A stretch of DNA of 64,000 nucleotides from Zobellia barbeyronii (GTDB lineage: Bacteria; Bacteroidota; Bacteroidia; Flavobacteriales; Flavobacteriaceae), in assembly GCF_018603515.1 (NCBI RefSeq), contig NZ_JACATN010000003.1, positions 310,001 to 374,000 of the forward strand, given 5' to 3'. A program made the translations under genes and the position numbers. Position 1 is the stretch's first letter. Each line of letters starts with the position of its first letter. Of this stretch, positions 36,448-46,348 are shown piece by piece. The notes under the pieces are model-generated. The model was not told the DNA's origin and did no database searches. It saw only the letters and a program-made list of their open reading frames with translations.

Positions 36448-37437
36448 ATGAAAATAGCAATATTCAACGTCCATAATTGGGAAAAAGACTATTTACAAAA
36501 TGCAAGTAATGGCAAGCACACTTTAAAAATGTTTGATACCTATCTGACTTTAGATACGGTTGATTTAGCTAAAGATTGTGATGCCATATGCATTTTTACA
36601 GAAGACAATGCATCTGCACCCATCTTAGATAGGTTGCATGAACTTGGTGTTAAATATGTAGCCCTACGTTCGGCCGGTTTTAATAACATAGATGTGCCAC
36701 ATGCAAAAAAATTGGGTATTCGCATGGCGCGGGTACCTGAATATTCTCCCTACGCCATTGCCGAATTTACGGTAGGTGTTATGCTTGCCCTTAACCGAAA
36801 ATTAGTCAGAACCCACTACCGGATTATGGAAATGAATTTTTCATTAAACGGGCTGGTTGGTTTTGATATGAATGGCAAAACGGTGGGCATTATAGGCACG
36901 GGGAAAATTGGCCGTGTAGTGGCTAAGATTTTACACGGATTTGGTTGTAAACTATTGCTTTATGACATTTTTGAAGATAAATCTTTGGTAGAAAAATATG
37001 ATGCTACTTACACAGATTTAGATTCTTTGTGCAAGCAGTCTGATATCATTACCCTCCATGCTCCTCTAAATGCAGAAACACATCACCTTATTGATGAGGC
37101 TAGAATTGCGGATATGAAAAAAGGCGTGATGCTTATTAATGCTGGCCGTGGCGGATTGGTAAAAACCATAGATGTTATAAACGGACTTAAATCAGGTCAA
37201 ATAGGCTATTTCGGGATGGATGTGTATGAAGAGGAAAAAGGACTCTATTTTGAAGATCATTCCGAAGATATTCTTCAAGATGATTCCATGGCGCGTTTAA
37301 TGACCCTTAGAAATGTATTGATAAGTAGTCACCAAGCATTTTTGACCGATACAGCCCTAAACAATATTTCACGAATAACCTTTGACAATCTGGAATGTAT
37401 GGAAAAAGGAGATTCTTGTATTAACGAGATAAAATAA
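36448..37437 (+). CDS. ldhA: D-lactate dehydrogenase (LdhA type)
   Basis: A 329-residue D-isomer-specific 2-hydroxyacid dehydrogenase closely matching E. coli LdhA. Landmarks are RSAGFNNIDV, VPEYSPYAIAEFTVGVMLALNR, the NAD-binding GIIGTGKIGR, the catalytic NAGRGG arginine, DVYEEEKGLYFEDHS (catalytic Glu region) and SSHQAFLTDTA with the catalytic histidine. It reduces pyruvate to D-lactate and regenerates NAD+, a fermentation step. It lies 20 bp after ppsA in the same operon. Confidence 0.93.
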   Translation: MKIAIFNVHNWEKDYLQNASNGKHTLKMFDTYLTLDTVDLAKDCDAICIFTEDNASAPILDRLHELGVKYVALRSAGFNNIDVPHAKKLGIRMARVPEYSPYAIAEFTVGVMLALNRKLVRTHYRIMEMNFSLNGLVGFDMNGKTVGIIGTGKIGRVVAKILHGFGCKLLLYDIFEDKSLVEKYDATYTDLDSLCKQSDIITLHAPLNAETHHLIDEARIADMKKGVMLINAGRGGLVKTIDVINGLKSGQIGYFGMDVYEEEKGLYFEDHSEDILQDDSMARLMTLRNVLISSHQAFLTDTALNNISRITFDNLECMEKGDSCINEIK

Positions 37438-37444
37438 GCCTAGC

Positions 37445-38134
37445 ATGGGAAAATTAATATTGGTCAGGCACGGTAAAAGTCTATGGAACGTAAAAAATGT
37501 TTTTACAGGGTGGACGGATGTTGATTTGGCACCGGAAGGAATGGAAGAGGCAAAAAAAGCTGGGGAACTTATCAAATCAAATCTTATTGATATTGATATT
37601 TGTTTCTCTTCTTATCTAAAAAGAGCCATCCGTACCGCATGGATTCTATTGGAAACAGCAGAAATGATGCATGTAGACACCAAGTATAGCTGGAAGCTAA
37701 ATGAAAGGCATTATGGAGATTGGCAAGGAAAGAACAAAGATGAAGTTTTAGAAGAAGTAGGAGAAGAATTCTTTTTAAGCGTGCGCAGAGGCTATGCCAC
37801 TCCCCCTCCCAGTCTTTCTATAAACGATAAACGAAATCCAAAATTCGATTCTAATTATAAAGCTTTGGATGCATCTGTATTACCATTGGCAGAATCGCTT
37901 AAGGATACTTCAAAAAGAGTAGTCAATTACTTTTTTGAAGCTATTGCTCCAGAATTGGCCAAGGGCAAAACCGTATTGATATCCGCACACGGAAATTCAT
38001 TGCGCGCTCTTATAGAATATCTAGAGCATATATCATCCGAAGAAATTGCAAAAGTTGAAGTAGCTACGGGTGTTCCACACTTGTATGAGTTTGATGGTAA
38101 ACTGAATGTTGTAGAACATTACCAATTAAAATAA
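37445..38134 (+). CDS. gpmA: 2,3-bisphosphoglycerate-dependent phosphoglycerate mutase
   Basis: A 229-residue histidine phosphatase-fold enzyme. LVRHGKSLWN holds the phosphorylated histidine, FTGWTDVDLAPEG and NERHYGDWQGKNK are diagnostic of the dPGM family, and ISAHGNSLRAL holds the second histidine. It isomerises 3- and 2-phosphoglycerate, one step before enolase. It lies 7 bp after ldhA. Confidence 0.94.
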   Translation: MGKLILVRHGKSLWNVKNVFTGWTDVDLAPEGMEEAKKAGELIKSNLIDIDICFSSYLKRAIRTAWILLETAEMMHVDTKYSWKLNERHYGDWQGKNKDEVLEEVGEEFFLSVRRGYATPPPSLSINDKRNPKFDSNYKALDASVLPLAESLKDTSKRVVNYFFEAIAPELAKGKTVLISAHGNSLRALIEYLEHISSEEIAKVEVATGVPHLYEFDGKLNVVEHYQLK

Positions 38135-38164
38135 GACAAAAAAACGAGTTTAAAACTTATTAAA

Positions 38165-39118
38165 ATGGCACGTATAATTACACTCACCGTAAACCCCGCT
38201 ATTGATAAGAGTACTACCGTAGCGGGAATTGGCCCTAATACAAAATTACGTTGTACCCAACCTACATTTGATGCGGGCGGTGGTGGAATAAATGTATCAC
38301 GAGCTATAAAAAAGTTAGGCGGCACATCGCTTTGTAGCTACTTTTCCGGTGGTCCTTCAGGAGCTTATTTGAAACAACTTTTAGATGAAAAAGATATAGA
38401 ACAATCTATAACCCCGATTAAGGGGTTTACACGTGAGAACCTTGCGGTAACGGATACCAGCACCAATCAACAATACAGATTTGGAATGCCGGGTCCACCA
38501 ATACAGGAAGCAGAATGGCAAAATGCCTTAAAGCAATTGGAACTGCAGCTCAATAAGGGAGATTATTTAGTTGCAAGTGGAAAGTTACCTCCCAACATAC
38601 CAGATGATTTTTACGTAAAAATAAGCCGTATAGCAGAAAATAAAGAAGCACTTTTTATTCTTGATACTTCTGGTGAGGCACTTATAAAAGCAGCGAAATC
38701 CCGTGTTTATATGCTAAAACCCAACTTGGCAGAATTAGGCGCGTTATGTGGGGTTACCTCTATAACAGACTTAGACCTGAAATCATTGGCACAAGAATTT
38801 TTAGAAAATAATGATTGCCAAATTCTTGTCGTCTCCCTAGGGCCAAAAGGGGCCTTACTGGTTACCAAAAATGAAATGGTACAAGTACCAGCTCCCGTGG
38901 TTCACCAAAAAAGTACTATTGGTGCAGGTGACAGTATGGTTGCCGGAATGGTCATGAGCCTTATATGGGGTAAATCTCTAGTTGACATGGTAAGGTATGG
39001 CGTGGCATGCGGAACTGCTGCCACAATGCACCATGGCACACAACTATGTATTAAAGAAGATGCGGACAAGCTGTATGAATGGATAAAACAGCAAGCACCC
39101 ATTTTAGAAACTAATTAA
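38165..39118 (+). CDS. pfkB: 6-phosphofructokinase II (PfkB family)
   Basis: A 317-residue ribokinase-fold sugar kinase. The N-terminus ([11 protein letters not shown]) and [16 protein letters not shown] closely resemble E. coli PfkB; the catalytic aspartate lies in [11 protein letters not shown]. The [10 protein letters not shown] segment matches PfkB rather than 1-phosphofructokinases. It phosphorylates fructose 6-phosphate to the 1,6-bisphosphate. It lies next to the FBP aldolase gene. Confidence 0.9.
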   Translation: MARIITLTVNPAIDKSTTVAGIGPNTKLRCTQPTFDAGGGGINVSRAIKKLGGTSLCSYFSGGPSGAYLKQLLDEKDIEQSITPIKGFTRENLAVTDTSTNQQYRFGMPGPPIQEAEWQNALKQLELQLNKGDYLVASGKLPPNIPDDFYVKISRIAENKEALFILDTSGEALIKAAKSRVYMLKPNLAELGALCGVTSITDLDLKSLAQEFLENNDCQILVVSLGPKGALLVTKNEMVQVPAPVVHQKSTIGAGDSMVAGMVMSLIWGKSLVDMVRYGVACGTAATMHHGTQLCIKEDADKLYEWIKQQAPILETN

Positions 39119-39125
39119 AACACTA

Positions 39126-40175
39126 ATGATGGAAATTGAAAAATATTTAAAAGAAGAAACCTTCTACCTGCTAGATCATGAATGTATTACTATTCCTAAG
39201 GATAAAATCCACCTTCCAGGCCCCGATTTTAATGATAGGATAATGGCTTTGTCCGATAGATCTAACCGGGTTTTAGGAAGTTTACAACAGTTATTTGACC
39301 ACGGGAGACTAGGAGGTACAGGCCATCTTTCCCTATTGCCGGTAGATCAAGGTGTAGAACATTCCGCAGGTGCCAGTTTTGCACCAAACCCTGAGTATTT
39401 TGACCCTGAGAATATTGTAAAACTTGCCATTGAAGGGGGCTGTAATGCAGTAGCTTCCACATTAGGTGTACTAGGAGCAGTATCCAGAAAATACGCTCAT
39501 AAAATTCCTTTTTTGGTTAAATTGAACCATAATGAGTTACTTACGTATCCCAACACTTTTGATCAAATTTATTTTGCACAAGTAGAACAAGCTTGGGACA
39601 TGGGTGCTGTAGCTGTAGGAGCTACAATTTATTTTGGCTCTCCAGAATCCGATAGACAAATACAAGAAACCAGCAAAGCATTTAAACGTGCGCATGAATT
39701 GGGTATGGCCACAGTTCTTTGGTGTTATCTGCGTAATGACGCATTTAAAAAGGATAAGGACTATTCCGTTAGTGCTGATTTAACCGGGCAGGCCAATCAC
39801 CTTGGTGTAACGATTGAGGCCGATATCATCAAACAAAAACAGCCAAGTAATAATGGTGGTTTTAATGCTTTGAAAAATTTCGGAAAAACTAATGACCTTG
39901 TCTATAGTAAACTAACAACAGACCACCCTATTGACCTGACCAGATACCAAGTTGCGAATTGCTACATGGGGAGAGCTGGACTTATTAATTCCGGTGGTGC
40001 TTCAGGTGATGATGATTTTGCAGCCGCTGCACGTACTGCGGTAATTAACAAAAGAGCTGGTGGTATGGGATTGATTTCGGGCAGAAAAGCTTTCCAAAGA
40101 CCAATGAAAGAAGGTGTTAAACTATTAAACCTTATACAAGATATCTACTTAGACCCAGCAATTACGATAGCTTAA
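39126..40175 (+). CDS. fbaB: Class I fructose-bisphosphate aldolase (FbaB/DhnA type)
   Basis: A 349-residue Schiff-base aldolase almost identical in layout to E. coli FbaB (350 residues). [25 protein letters not shown] (lysine), [11 protein letters not shown] and [14 protein letters not shown] are visible. The Schiff-base lysine should be in the [10 protein letters not shown] or IKQKQ region. It cleaves fructose 1,6-bisphosphate. Class I enzymes need no metal, which may suit stress. It sits between pfkB and glk. Confidence 0.93.
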   Translation: MMEIEKYLKEETFYLLDHECITIPKDKIHLPGPDFNDRIMALSDRSNRVLGSLQQLFDHGRLGGTGHLSLLPVDQGVEHSAGASFAPNPEYFDPENIVKLAIEGGCNAVASTLGVLGAVSRKYAHKIPFLVKLNHNELLTYPNTFDQIYFAQVEQAWDMGAVAVGATIYFGSPESDRQIQETSKAFKRAHELGMATVLWCYLRNDAFKKDKDYSVSADLTGQANHLGVTIEADIIKQKQPSNNGGFNALKNFGKTNDLVYSKLTTDHPIDLTRYQVANCYMGRAGLINSGGASGDDDFAAAARTAVINKRAGGMGLISGRKAFQRPMKEGVKLLNLIQDIYLDPAITIA

Positions 40176-40187
40176 AAATATACGATT

Positions 40188-41261
40188 ATGAAAATGACGG
40201 AAAAACTTTCTTTGCCCTTAGCTCATAAATCTCTGATTCCTTTGGCAGTTGGTTCTAAAACGAGTTTAGGTCATACAAATGGAAATGTGTTAGCGGGTGA
40301 TATAGGAGGAACTAAGACTAATCTAGCACTTTACGAATATAAAGATGGTCACCTTTTTCTAGTCAAACAAAAATCATATAGAACAAAGAACCACTCCTCT
40401 TTACTAGAAATCATAGAAGATTTTGAAATAGAAGAAATGGCTAAGATAGATAGTATATGTTTTGGTGTAGCCGGTCCCATAACCAAAGGAAAGGTGCATG
40501 GCACCAATTTCCCTTGGCGAATTGATACCAAAAAGCTCATCAAAGCACTTCATCTTAAATCCATTTTTTTAATAAATGACATGCAGGCCAACGCCTATGG
40601 GCTGGCCGCACTAGAGGAAAAGGATTTAGATCATTTAAAATATGGTTCAAAAATAGAAGGTAATGCTGTTATTATTTCTCCAGGAACTGGTTTAGGGGAA
40701 GCCGGCCTATTTTGGGACGGCTCTGCATACCATCCTTTTGCCACAGAAGGAGGCCATTGCGATTTTAGTCCGAGAAACGATTTTGACCTTGAAATATGGA
40801 AATATTTTCAGCAGAAATATGGCCATGTAAGTTGGGAGCGTTTGCTATCAGGACAAGGTATATGTGATACCTATCAACTGATACGTAATGTTAGTGGTGA
40901 AAAAGAAACCGATGCTTTTAAAGCAAAAATGGCCAAAGAAGATCCGGCTGCCGTTATCACCAAAACGGCTTTGGAAGGTTCTGATGTAGTCTGCAGGGAA
41001 ACCTTAGATCTTTTTGTTCGATTTTTAGCAATAGAAACTTCTCAACTTGCCTTAAAATTTAAGGCTACCGGAGGTATTTATATTGGTGGAGGAATTATGC
41101 CCAAGATTATAAAAGGAATGAATAGAGAAGTATTTACAGATAATTTTATGCAGTCTGGACGCATGAACTCTCTTTTACAAATGGTTCCCGTAGATGTTAT
41201 TCTTAATGATAATACAGCTTTGATGGGAGCGGCATATTATGCTGCAATGAATCTTGAGTAA
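40188..41261 (+). CDS. glk: Glucokinase (Glk family)
   Basis: A 357-residue sugar kinase of the bacterial glucokinase family. The phosphate-binding GDIGGTKTNLALY starts at about residue 38, after an N-terminal extension of some 35 residues that is not part of the family core. INDMQANAYGL has the catalytic Asp, ISPGTGLGEAG and EGGHCDFSPR are typical Glk motifs. It phosphorylates glucose, which the cytoplasmic glucoamylase at 10.2 kb could release. It is the last gene of the operon. Confidence 0.9.
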   Translation: MKMTEKLSLPLAHKSLIPLAVGSKTSLGHTNGNVLAGDIGGTKTNLALYEYKDGHLFLVKQKSYRTKNHSSLLEIIEDFEIEEMAKIDSICFGVAGPITKGKVHGTNFPWRIDTKKLIKALHLKSIFLINDMQANAYGLAALEEKDLDHLKYGSKIEGNAVIISPGTGLGEAGLFWDGSAYHPFATEGGHCDFSPRNDFDLEIWKYFQQKYGHVSWERLLSGQGICDTYQLIRNVSGEKETDAFKAKMAKEDPAAVITKTALEGSDVVCRETLDLFVRFLAIETSQLALKFKATGGIYIGGGIMPKIIKGMNREVFTDNFMQSGRMNSLLQMVPVDVILNDNTALMGAAYYAAMNLE

Positions 41262-41282
41262 AGTTCAACCTATTTGAAGTAA

Positions 41283-41331
41283 AAAAGACAGCAGGTCTTG
41301 AATCATAATGACTCAAGACCTGTTGTCTTTT
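41283..41331. terminator. Bidirectional terminator after glk
   Basis: Nineteen-base arms (41283-41301 and 41313-41331) with one wobble position and an 11-nt loop. A- and T-rich ends on both sides allow termination of glk and of the convergent gene at 41370. Confidence 0.85.
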
Positions 41332-41369
41332 TAGAAATTCTAAGACCTTTCTTCACTTAATTTCGTGGG

Positions 41370-41801
41370 CTACATCTTATCGACTTCTACATCCATTTCT
41401 ATGACTTTGAACAATTCCCTTCTATTTCTTCTAGTGTTCTTGATAAATTTAGTCACTTCTTCTTCAAGCTCGTTATGCTCCACCCTGAACGTTTTATAAT
41501 TTTGTTTTTCAGGGTCATCAATTATTGCCGCTATATGTAATAAATGCTTACCAACTCGCTCTAACAACTCGTCACAATCTCTTGAATCCTTAAGGATACT
41601 TTCCCCAGCTCTTCTTATGTTATCCAAATCTGCTTGTGCCTTAATCCACAAGAAATATTTATCCTCTAAGTGTCTTAAAAACCTAAGGTCATCCTTATAA
41701 AACAAAAGGTCTGACTTCCAATGTTCCGTTAAAATATATAGTTCTTGCCAGTCACCATTTTCAATAAAATCACCTTTGGGCCTGATTCTAAAATTTTCCA
41801 T
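41370..41801 (-). CDS. Small helical protein, W-x5-F[YW]KD family (member A)
   Basis: A 143-residue, highly charged, mostly helical soluble protein. It shares the segment HWKSDLLFYKDDLRFL with two other proteins in the window (46349-46735 and 56637-57044): a tryptophan, six residues on an aromatic pair and Lys-Asp. The rest is likely a four-helix bundle with a long coiled-coil segment at 90-135. I do not recognise a named family. It lies 49 bp after a Usp gene on the same strand and should share its promoter. Confidence 0.7.
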   Translation of the reverse strand: MENFRIRPKGDFIENGDWQELYILTEHWKSDLLFYKDDLRFLRHLEDKYFLWIKAQADLDNIRRAGESILKDSRDCDELLERVGKHLLHIAAIIDDPEKQNYKTFRVEHNELEEEVTKFIKNTRRNRRELFKVIEMDVEVDKM

Positions 41802-41850
41802 GTCTTATATTATTTTAAAAAATAACAGTTTTGATTTTTTCTTGTTCTTG

Positions 41851-42636
41851 TTATTCTAAAACAAGTATGGGTACTTTAGAGTTTAGAATCAACATTTGCG
41901 TCAATTCCCCTTCAGTAGGCTCACTGTGCATAGTTTGATTTCTAGGAAGAATGGCCACAACATCAATATCATTCTTTATCGCGTATGTATTTATTCCTTC
42001 TATAACATCATTATTCTTAATGAACACACGCTCTTTATAAAACGTTTCTAGATAATATTCTATAGCATTCTCATTCTTCTCTTCTTCTTTGCTATACCCA
42101 TAAAGACCAGGCTGGTTTTCTACAGTCAACACATGTACCTTAGCATTACATTTACGGGCTATCATTAAAAGCGTTCCTAATTTTTTGGTATCATCAATCT
42201 CTTCCCTACCAATAACCAATGCAATATTGGCTAGATTGTAATCTTGACAATCATGAGGTATAACCAAAACTGGACATTTACCCTTTAAAACAAGGTTTGC
42301 TGTATTTGTATGTTGCTTAATTTCTTTTTTGTCTTTACCAGATGTTCCCATTATGATAAGATCTATCTTATCTTTTTTCCGGATTTTAATTAAGGTCTCA
42401 ATAAGCTTTCCATCTTGAATTTCCCACTCCAATTTATTCTTAAGAATGCCTCTATATTCTTTCTCCAGCCTTTCAAAATTTTCGGGTAGCAATTCAAGAT
42501 TACAGTTTCCAGAAACATAGGCTAATACAATTTTAATATCGTCCAGTCTACCAACGAAACCTGCAGCATACTCCAATGCTTTTTTTGATGCCTTCGTAAA
42601 ATCAAAGGGAATGAGTATTGTTTCAATTTTGTCCAT
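41851..42636 (-). CDS. Tandem UspA-domain universal stress protein
   Basis: A 261-residue protein with two Usp domains. ATG at 42636 begins MDKIETILIPFDFTKASKKALEYA; the longer frame lies upstream of the predicted transcript start (near 42672). The first domain contains IIMGTSGKDKKEIKQHTNTA, close to the ATP-loop pattern GxxG; the second is less conserved but ends with NSKVPILVLE as Usp proteins do. It is the first gene of an operon with a small helical protein. A second Usp gene is at 8869. Confidence 0.9.
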   Translation of the reverse strand: MDKIETILIPFDFTKASKKALEYAAGFVGRLDDIKIVLAYVSGNCNLELLPENFERLEKEYRGILKNKLEWEIQDGKLIETLIKIRKKDKIDLIIMGTSGKDKKEIKQHTNTANLVLKGKCPVLVIPHDCQDYNLANIALVIGREEIDDTKKLGTLLMIARKCNAKVHVLTVENQPGLYGYSKEEEKNENAIEYYLETFYKERVFIKNNDVIEGINTYAIKNDIDVVAILPRNQTMHSEPTEGELTQMLILNSKVPILVLE

Positions 42637-42651
42637 GTTGTGTTTCTTTAC

Positions 42652-42673
42652 GTATGGCTTTCGTAAGCCATAC
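42652..42673 (-). other. 5'-end hairpin of the Usp transcript
   Basis: Perfect 9-bp inverted repeat (42652-42660 and 42665-42673, 4-nt loop). The predicted transcription start near 42672 is at the base of the stem, so the mRNA would begin with the hairpin. It ends 15 nt before the ATG and may stabilise the message or affect translation. Confidence 0.55.
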
Positions 42674-42676
42674 ACT

Positions 42677-42719
42677 CAAATTTAGTCTTAGATTATAAGA
42701 AAATACATGACTTTGGTCA
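42677..42719 (-). promoter_or_regulatory. TGAY-N4-RTCA operator and -7 element of the Usp operon
   Basis: TGACTTTGGTCA (42708-42719) has its centre 33.5 bp before TTTG of the minus-strand TAAATTTG (42684-42677). Confidence 0.8.
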
Positions 42720-42774
42720 TATGCGAATACGTAACACATATGACCAAAACATGCTAGTTAATTAACTTACTGCT

Positions 42775-43434
42775 TCAATCTTGAAGTTTAGGCTTAACAA
42801 TTTTCCAGGTATTAGTTTTATCTTTCACAGCTAAGAGATTTTTTGAAATCAACCTAGCCTGTAATTCAGGTAATTTATATAGTTTTTTAGACATCACAAT
42901 GTCTTGCCTTTCTTGTATTGGCCACAGCATTTCACCAGCTTGGTTCACTACTACCTCGGTAAAATCATAATCATATATTTTTAGTTGAAAGGAATTCTTT
43001 CCCCGTAATTCCTTGCTTTCGTAGATACCCACTGCAACGCCATCACTAAACTGACTCACATTTAAAAAATCAGTTGGTACAACTATGTTGCCCTTTTTGT
43101 CCATAAACCCGTATCGCGCAATACCATCTTCCTTAATTGTTTTTACGGCACAAAGTCCATCTTTAAATTTAGGGGATTCAATGCCTTCTATGCCAAAATT
43201 GTTAGTGTTTGGTGTTTTGTTCCATACCAAATCTCCTCTAAATCCAATAACCAACTGACCGTCTTCATCAATAAAACCCCATTGGCTTCCTTTTTTAACT
43301 GCTGCTAAACCTTCACTAAAAGGCTCAATCTGATCAAGTTCGCCAACTATAGGTTTATTGATGTCCTCTACTGACTGCGAAATACCCAAAATAGGTATTG
43401 ACAGTAAAAACGAAATAATAAATAAGCGTTTCAT
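42775..43434 (-). CDS. Exported WG-repeat protein
   Basis: A 219-residue protein with an N-terminal signal peptide (ends at GISQS). It contains WG-type repeats such as AVKKGSQWGFIDEDGQLVIG and YGFMDKKGNIVVP, common in Bacteroidota, each about 30-40 residues with a Phe/Trp-Gly-Phe-Ile/Met-Asp pattern. The C-terminal part is different and lacks repeats. Function unknown. The predicted transcript starts only 19 nt before the ATG. Confidence 0.8.
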   Translation of the reverse strand: MKRLFIISFLLSIPILGISQSVEDINKPIVGELDQIEPFSEGLAAVKKGSQWGFIDEDGQLVIGFRGDLVWNKTPNTNNFGIEGIESPKFKDGLCAVKTIKEDGIARYGFMDKKGNIVVPTDFLNVSQFSDGVAVGIYESKELRGKNSFQLKIYDYDFTEVVVNQAGEMLWPIQERQDIVMSKKLYKLPELQARLISKNLLAVKDKTNTWKIVKPKLQD

Positions 43435-43457
43435 CTCTAAATGTTTTTGTGTTCACT

Positions 43458-43500
43458 CAAAGGTATAGGGGTCTTTTTCAATTTTAAATGACCTACGTCA
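43458..43500 (-). promoter_or_regulatory. TGAY-N4-RTCA operator and -7 element of the WG-repeat gene
   Basis: TGACCTACGTCA (43489-43500) has its centre 33.5 bp before TTTG of the minus-strand TACCTTTG (43465-43458). The rest of the 309-bp gap to the next gene holds one further operator (43636) and no ORF. Confidence 0.8.
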
Positions 43501-43635
43501 GTTGCCTATTATTTTTAAACGCATCAAAAGAAATCTTTCAAAATACTTCTCAGTTACTTCAGTCTCAATTTATAGGTATGGGAACAGCCTCATCCCCCTA
43601 CCTTCCTCCAAAACCTATAATTTCCTAGAGGCTAC

Positions 43636-43678
43636 TGATTTAAATCATATTTAAACTTGAGGATTTAAAATAGCTTTG
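43636..43678 (+). promoter_or_regulatory. TGAY-N4-RTCA operator and -7 element of the AhpD-like/ftsH operon
   Basis: TGATTTAAATCA (43636-43647) has its centre 33.5 bp before TTTG of TAGCTTTG (43671-43678). Predicted start near 43683. Confidence 0.8.
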
Positions 43679-43743
43679 AACTGGTTTTGATTACACTAGA
43701 AAAAATCATTTCTAAAACTGTATAAATTCTAAAATACTTCGTC

Positions 43744-44091
43744 ATGATAAAAGATTATGGAAAACACTACAACGACCTCACAAGATTAATAAAGGAATTA
43801 GGGACTAATATACCCGACACTATAAGTGGCTTCAATAGTTTACACAAGGCCAGTACTGCAGAAGGTGTACTTTCTACCCAAACCAAGGAACTTATTGCTC
43901 TGGGTATCGCCATTACAGTTCGCTGCGACGGTTGTATTGCCTTTCATGTGCACGATGCCATTGAAGCAGGCGCTAGTTCCGAAGAAATTATAGAAACCAT
44001 AGGCGTGGCTGTTATGATGGGTGGAGGTCCCGCTCTCATGTACGGTTGTGAAGCTTTGGAAGCATTGAACCAATTTGTGGTACTCCAATAA
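43744..44091 (+). CDS. AhpD-like (carboxymuconolactone decarboxylase family) protein
   Basis: A 115-residue all-helical protein. The AhpD-type motif CDGCIAFHVHDA has the CxxC pair and the following histidine; EAGASSEEIIETIGVAVMMGGGPA is also typical. Such proteins act as alkylhydroperoxidase-like thiol enzymes or unknown decarboxylases. FtsH starts 1 bp after its stop, so expression is likely linked. Confidence 0.9.
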   Translation: MIKDYGKHYNDLTRLIKELGTNIPDTISGFNSLHKASTAEGVLSTQTKELIALGIAITVRCDGCIAFHVHDAIEAGASSEEIIETIGVAVMMGGGPALMYGCEALEALNQFVVLQ

Positions 44092-44092
44092 T

Positions 44093-46075
44093 ATGAAACA
44101 GCAACCAAACAAAAAAGACACCGGTACGCCGAAGGATAAAAACTCAAAATCGCCTTTTGGCGGATTCAATTCTAATTGGATTCTCATTTTGGTTTTTGGG
44201 TCTTTTGCCTTGTTCACTTTTATCTCCAGCCCTGTTTCTGCTACACAAAAAATAAGTTGGACGTTTCTTCAAGATTCGCTTTTAGCGAAACGTGAGGTTT
44301 CAAAAATAATAGTGGTCAATAAGGAATTTGCAGAATTCTATATTAAAAAAGATACCGCTGCAAACAAAGCTTCAAAAGATAGTGCCGAGAGTTTGTTTGG
44401 TAATATTCAAGGGCCTAAATACAGAATGACTATTGGCTCTGTTGAGAATTTTGAAAATAAGTTAGAACAAGCGCAAAGTTCTTTTTCGTCTCCAAACAAA
44501 ATTGATGTTCAGTATCAAAACCGTACAAGTTGGGGTTCTACCCTATCTTGGATTTTACCACTAGTGGTACTTATGGCTTTCTGGTTTTTTATGCTGAAGC
44601 GAATGGGAAATGGTAGCGGCATGGGAAGTTCTATGATGAACATAGGAAAGTCTACTGCTAAACTGGCTAAAAAGGACACTAAAAGCTCCGTAACTTTTAA
44701 CGATGTAGCAGGTTTAAAAGAAGCGAAAATTGAAGTCATGGAAGTCGTAGACTTTCTAAAGAACCCAGAAATGTATACGGAGTTGGGAGCAAAAATTCCA
44801 AAAGGCGTTTTGCTCGTAGGACCTCCTGGTACAGGAAAAACTCTGATAGCAAAAGCCGTAGCCGGAGAAGCCCAAGTTCCTTTCTTTTCTATGTCCGGTT
44901 CTGAATTTGTTGAAATGTTCGTTGGTGTTGGTGCATCTAGGGTGCGTGATTTATTTAAACGTGCAAAAGAAAAAACTCCAAGTATTATTTTTATTGATGA
45001 AATTGATGCCGTAGGCCGTTCCCGTGGTAAAGGCGGTGGTTTTCAGTCTAATGATGAGCGTGAAAATACATTGAACCAATTACTTACCGAACTAGATGGT
45101 TTTGGCCCCAATACTGGCGTAATTGTATTGGCCGCAACCAACCGCCCAGATGTGCTTGATAAAGCCTTATTGAGACCCGGAAGGTTTGACCGGCATATAT
45201 ATCTTGAACTACCTACCAAGGATGAGCGTGAAGAAATTTTCAAAGTGCACCTTAGACCACTTAAACTTGCGGGAGATGTAAAACCAAAGGATTTGGCTAA
45301 ATTAAGTCCGGGATTTTCAGGAGCGGACATTGCCAATATCTGTAATGAAGCTGCACTTATTGCCGCTCGTAAAAAAGAGAAAAAAGTACATTCTCATGAT
45401 TTTATGGATGCAAGGGACCGTGTTGTTGGAGGAATGGAACGAAAAAGTAAAATTATAGCACCAAAAGAAAAAGAAACCGTTGCACATCATGAAGCAGGTC
45501 ATGCCGTGGTAAGTTGGTACTTGAAAAATGTAGATGCCTTGGTTAAAGTCTCTATTATCCCACGGGGTAAATCTTTGGGTGCTGCATGGTATTTACCAGA
45601 AGAAAGACAAATTGTTACCAAAGCCCAATTTATAGATCAGATGTGCGCCTCATTGGGGGGAAGGGCTGCAGAAGAAATTGTTTTTAACGAGATTTCTTCA
45701 GGAGCTTTAGATGATTTGGAAAAAGCAACAAAACAAGCCTATGCCATGGTATCTTACTACGGACTTGACGAAAAAATAGGCCCAATGAGTTTTTATGACT
45801 CCTCAGGACAAAATGACCGTCTTGTAGGGAAACCTTATAGTGAATCTATGGCCAAGCTTATAGATCAGGAAGCTCAATCTCTAATTCTCAATGCCTACAA
45901 GAAAACTAAAGCCGTATTAGTTGAGCACAGAGCGGAGCTAGAGAAACTTGCCCAACATTTGCTGGAGCATGAAGTAGCCGAGAAAGAGGATTTGGAAGCT
46001 ATTCTTGGAAAAAGAATAGAATTTATTCCTAAAAATGCAGATGTAAATGACGATACCCAATTATCTGTCATCTAA
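44093..46075 (+). CDS. ftsH: FtsH-type ATP-dependent zinc metalloprotease
   Basis: A 660-residue membrane protease. ATG at 44093 is used (the earlier in-frame ATG at 44075 lies inside the previous gene). Two N-terminal membrane helices flank a periplasmic domain of about 100 residues. The AAA+ domain has GPPGTGKTL (Walker A), IIFIDEIDA (Walker B) and the R-rich SRH. The zinc site is HHEAGHAVV. It degrades membrane and some soluble proteins. The placement in the regulon suggests a stress paralog; a housekeeping FtsH elsewhere is likely. Confidence 0.94.
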   Translation: MKQQPNKKDTGTPKDKNSKSPFGGFNSNWILILVFGSFALFTFISSPVSATQKISWTFLQDSLLAKREVSKIIVVNKEFAEFYIKKDTAANKASKDSAESLFGNIQGPKYRMTIGSVENFENKLEQAQSSFSSPNKIDVQYQNRTSWGSTLSWILPLVVLMAFWFFMLKRMGNGSGMGSSMMNIGKSTAKLAKKDTKSSVTFNDVAGLKEAKIEVMEVVDFLKNPEMYTELGAKIPKGVLLVGPPGTGKTLIAKAVAGEAQVPFFSMSGSEFVEMFVGVGASRVRDLFKRAKEKTPSIIFIDEIDAVGRSRGKGGGFQSNDERENTLNQLLTELDGFGPNTGVIVLAATNRPDVLDKALLRPGRFDRHIYLELPTKDEREEIFKVHLRPLKLAGDVKPKDLAKLSPGFSGADIANICNEAALIAARKKEKKVHSHDFMDARDRVVGGMERKSKIIAPKEKETVAHHEAGHAVVSWYLKNVDALVKVSIIPRGKSLGAAWYLPEERQIVTKAQFIDQMCASLGGRAAEEIVFNEISSGALDDLEKATKQAYAMVSYYGLDEKIGPMSFYDSSGQNDRLVGKPYSESMAKLIDQEAQSLILNAYKKTKAVLVEHRAELEKLAQHLLEHEVAEKEDLEAILGKRIEFIPKNADVNDDTQLSVI

Positions 46076-46090
46076 AATAAAAAAGCCATG

Positions 46091-46171
46091 TTTTATCAAT
46101 CTATTTGATAAAATTTAATGATACGCTAGGTCATTTTTTAGAGGGTGCATTATACTTATAATGTACCCTCT
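46091..46171 (+). terminator. Terminator region after ftsH
   Basis: Two hairpins: TTTTATCAA/TTGATAAAA (46091-46113) and a near-perfect 32-nt repeat with AGAGGGT ends (46140-46171). The T-tracts are weak, so the second, larger hairpin is the better candidate. It may also be a decaying operator region, with a lone half-site CTAGGTCAT between them (about 46126-46134). Confidence 0.55.
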
Positions 46172-46251
46172 ATTCTTTTAAAATGATTTCCTAAACTAGA
46201 TTGTTCATATTTCTATTTACTATATTTAAAGTTAACTATACTAGCAAAGTA

Positions 46252-46294
46252 TGACTTGCGTCATATCTAATGTGCTAGGAAAATTACACCTTTG
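46252..46294 (+). promoter_or_regulatory. TGAY-N4-RTCA operator and -7 element of the helical protein/ABC1 kinase operon
   Basis: TGACTTGCGTCA (46252-46263) has its centre 33.5 bp before TTTG of CACCTTTG (46287-46294). Predicted start near 46299. Confidence 0.75.
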
Positions 46295-46348
46295 ACTATA
46301 GATTAAATTTTAAGTAAAACTCTTAGTTAATAATTTTATAGACAGGTT

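Noticed and set aside
42738-42754. Second TGACC half-site upstream of the Usp gene
   Set aside because: No matching RTCA half at 4-nt spacing; only a half-site.
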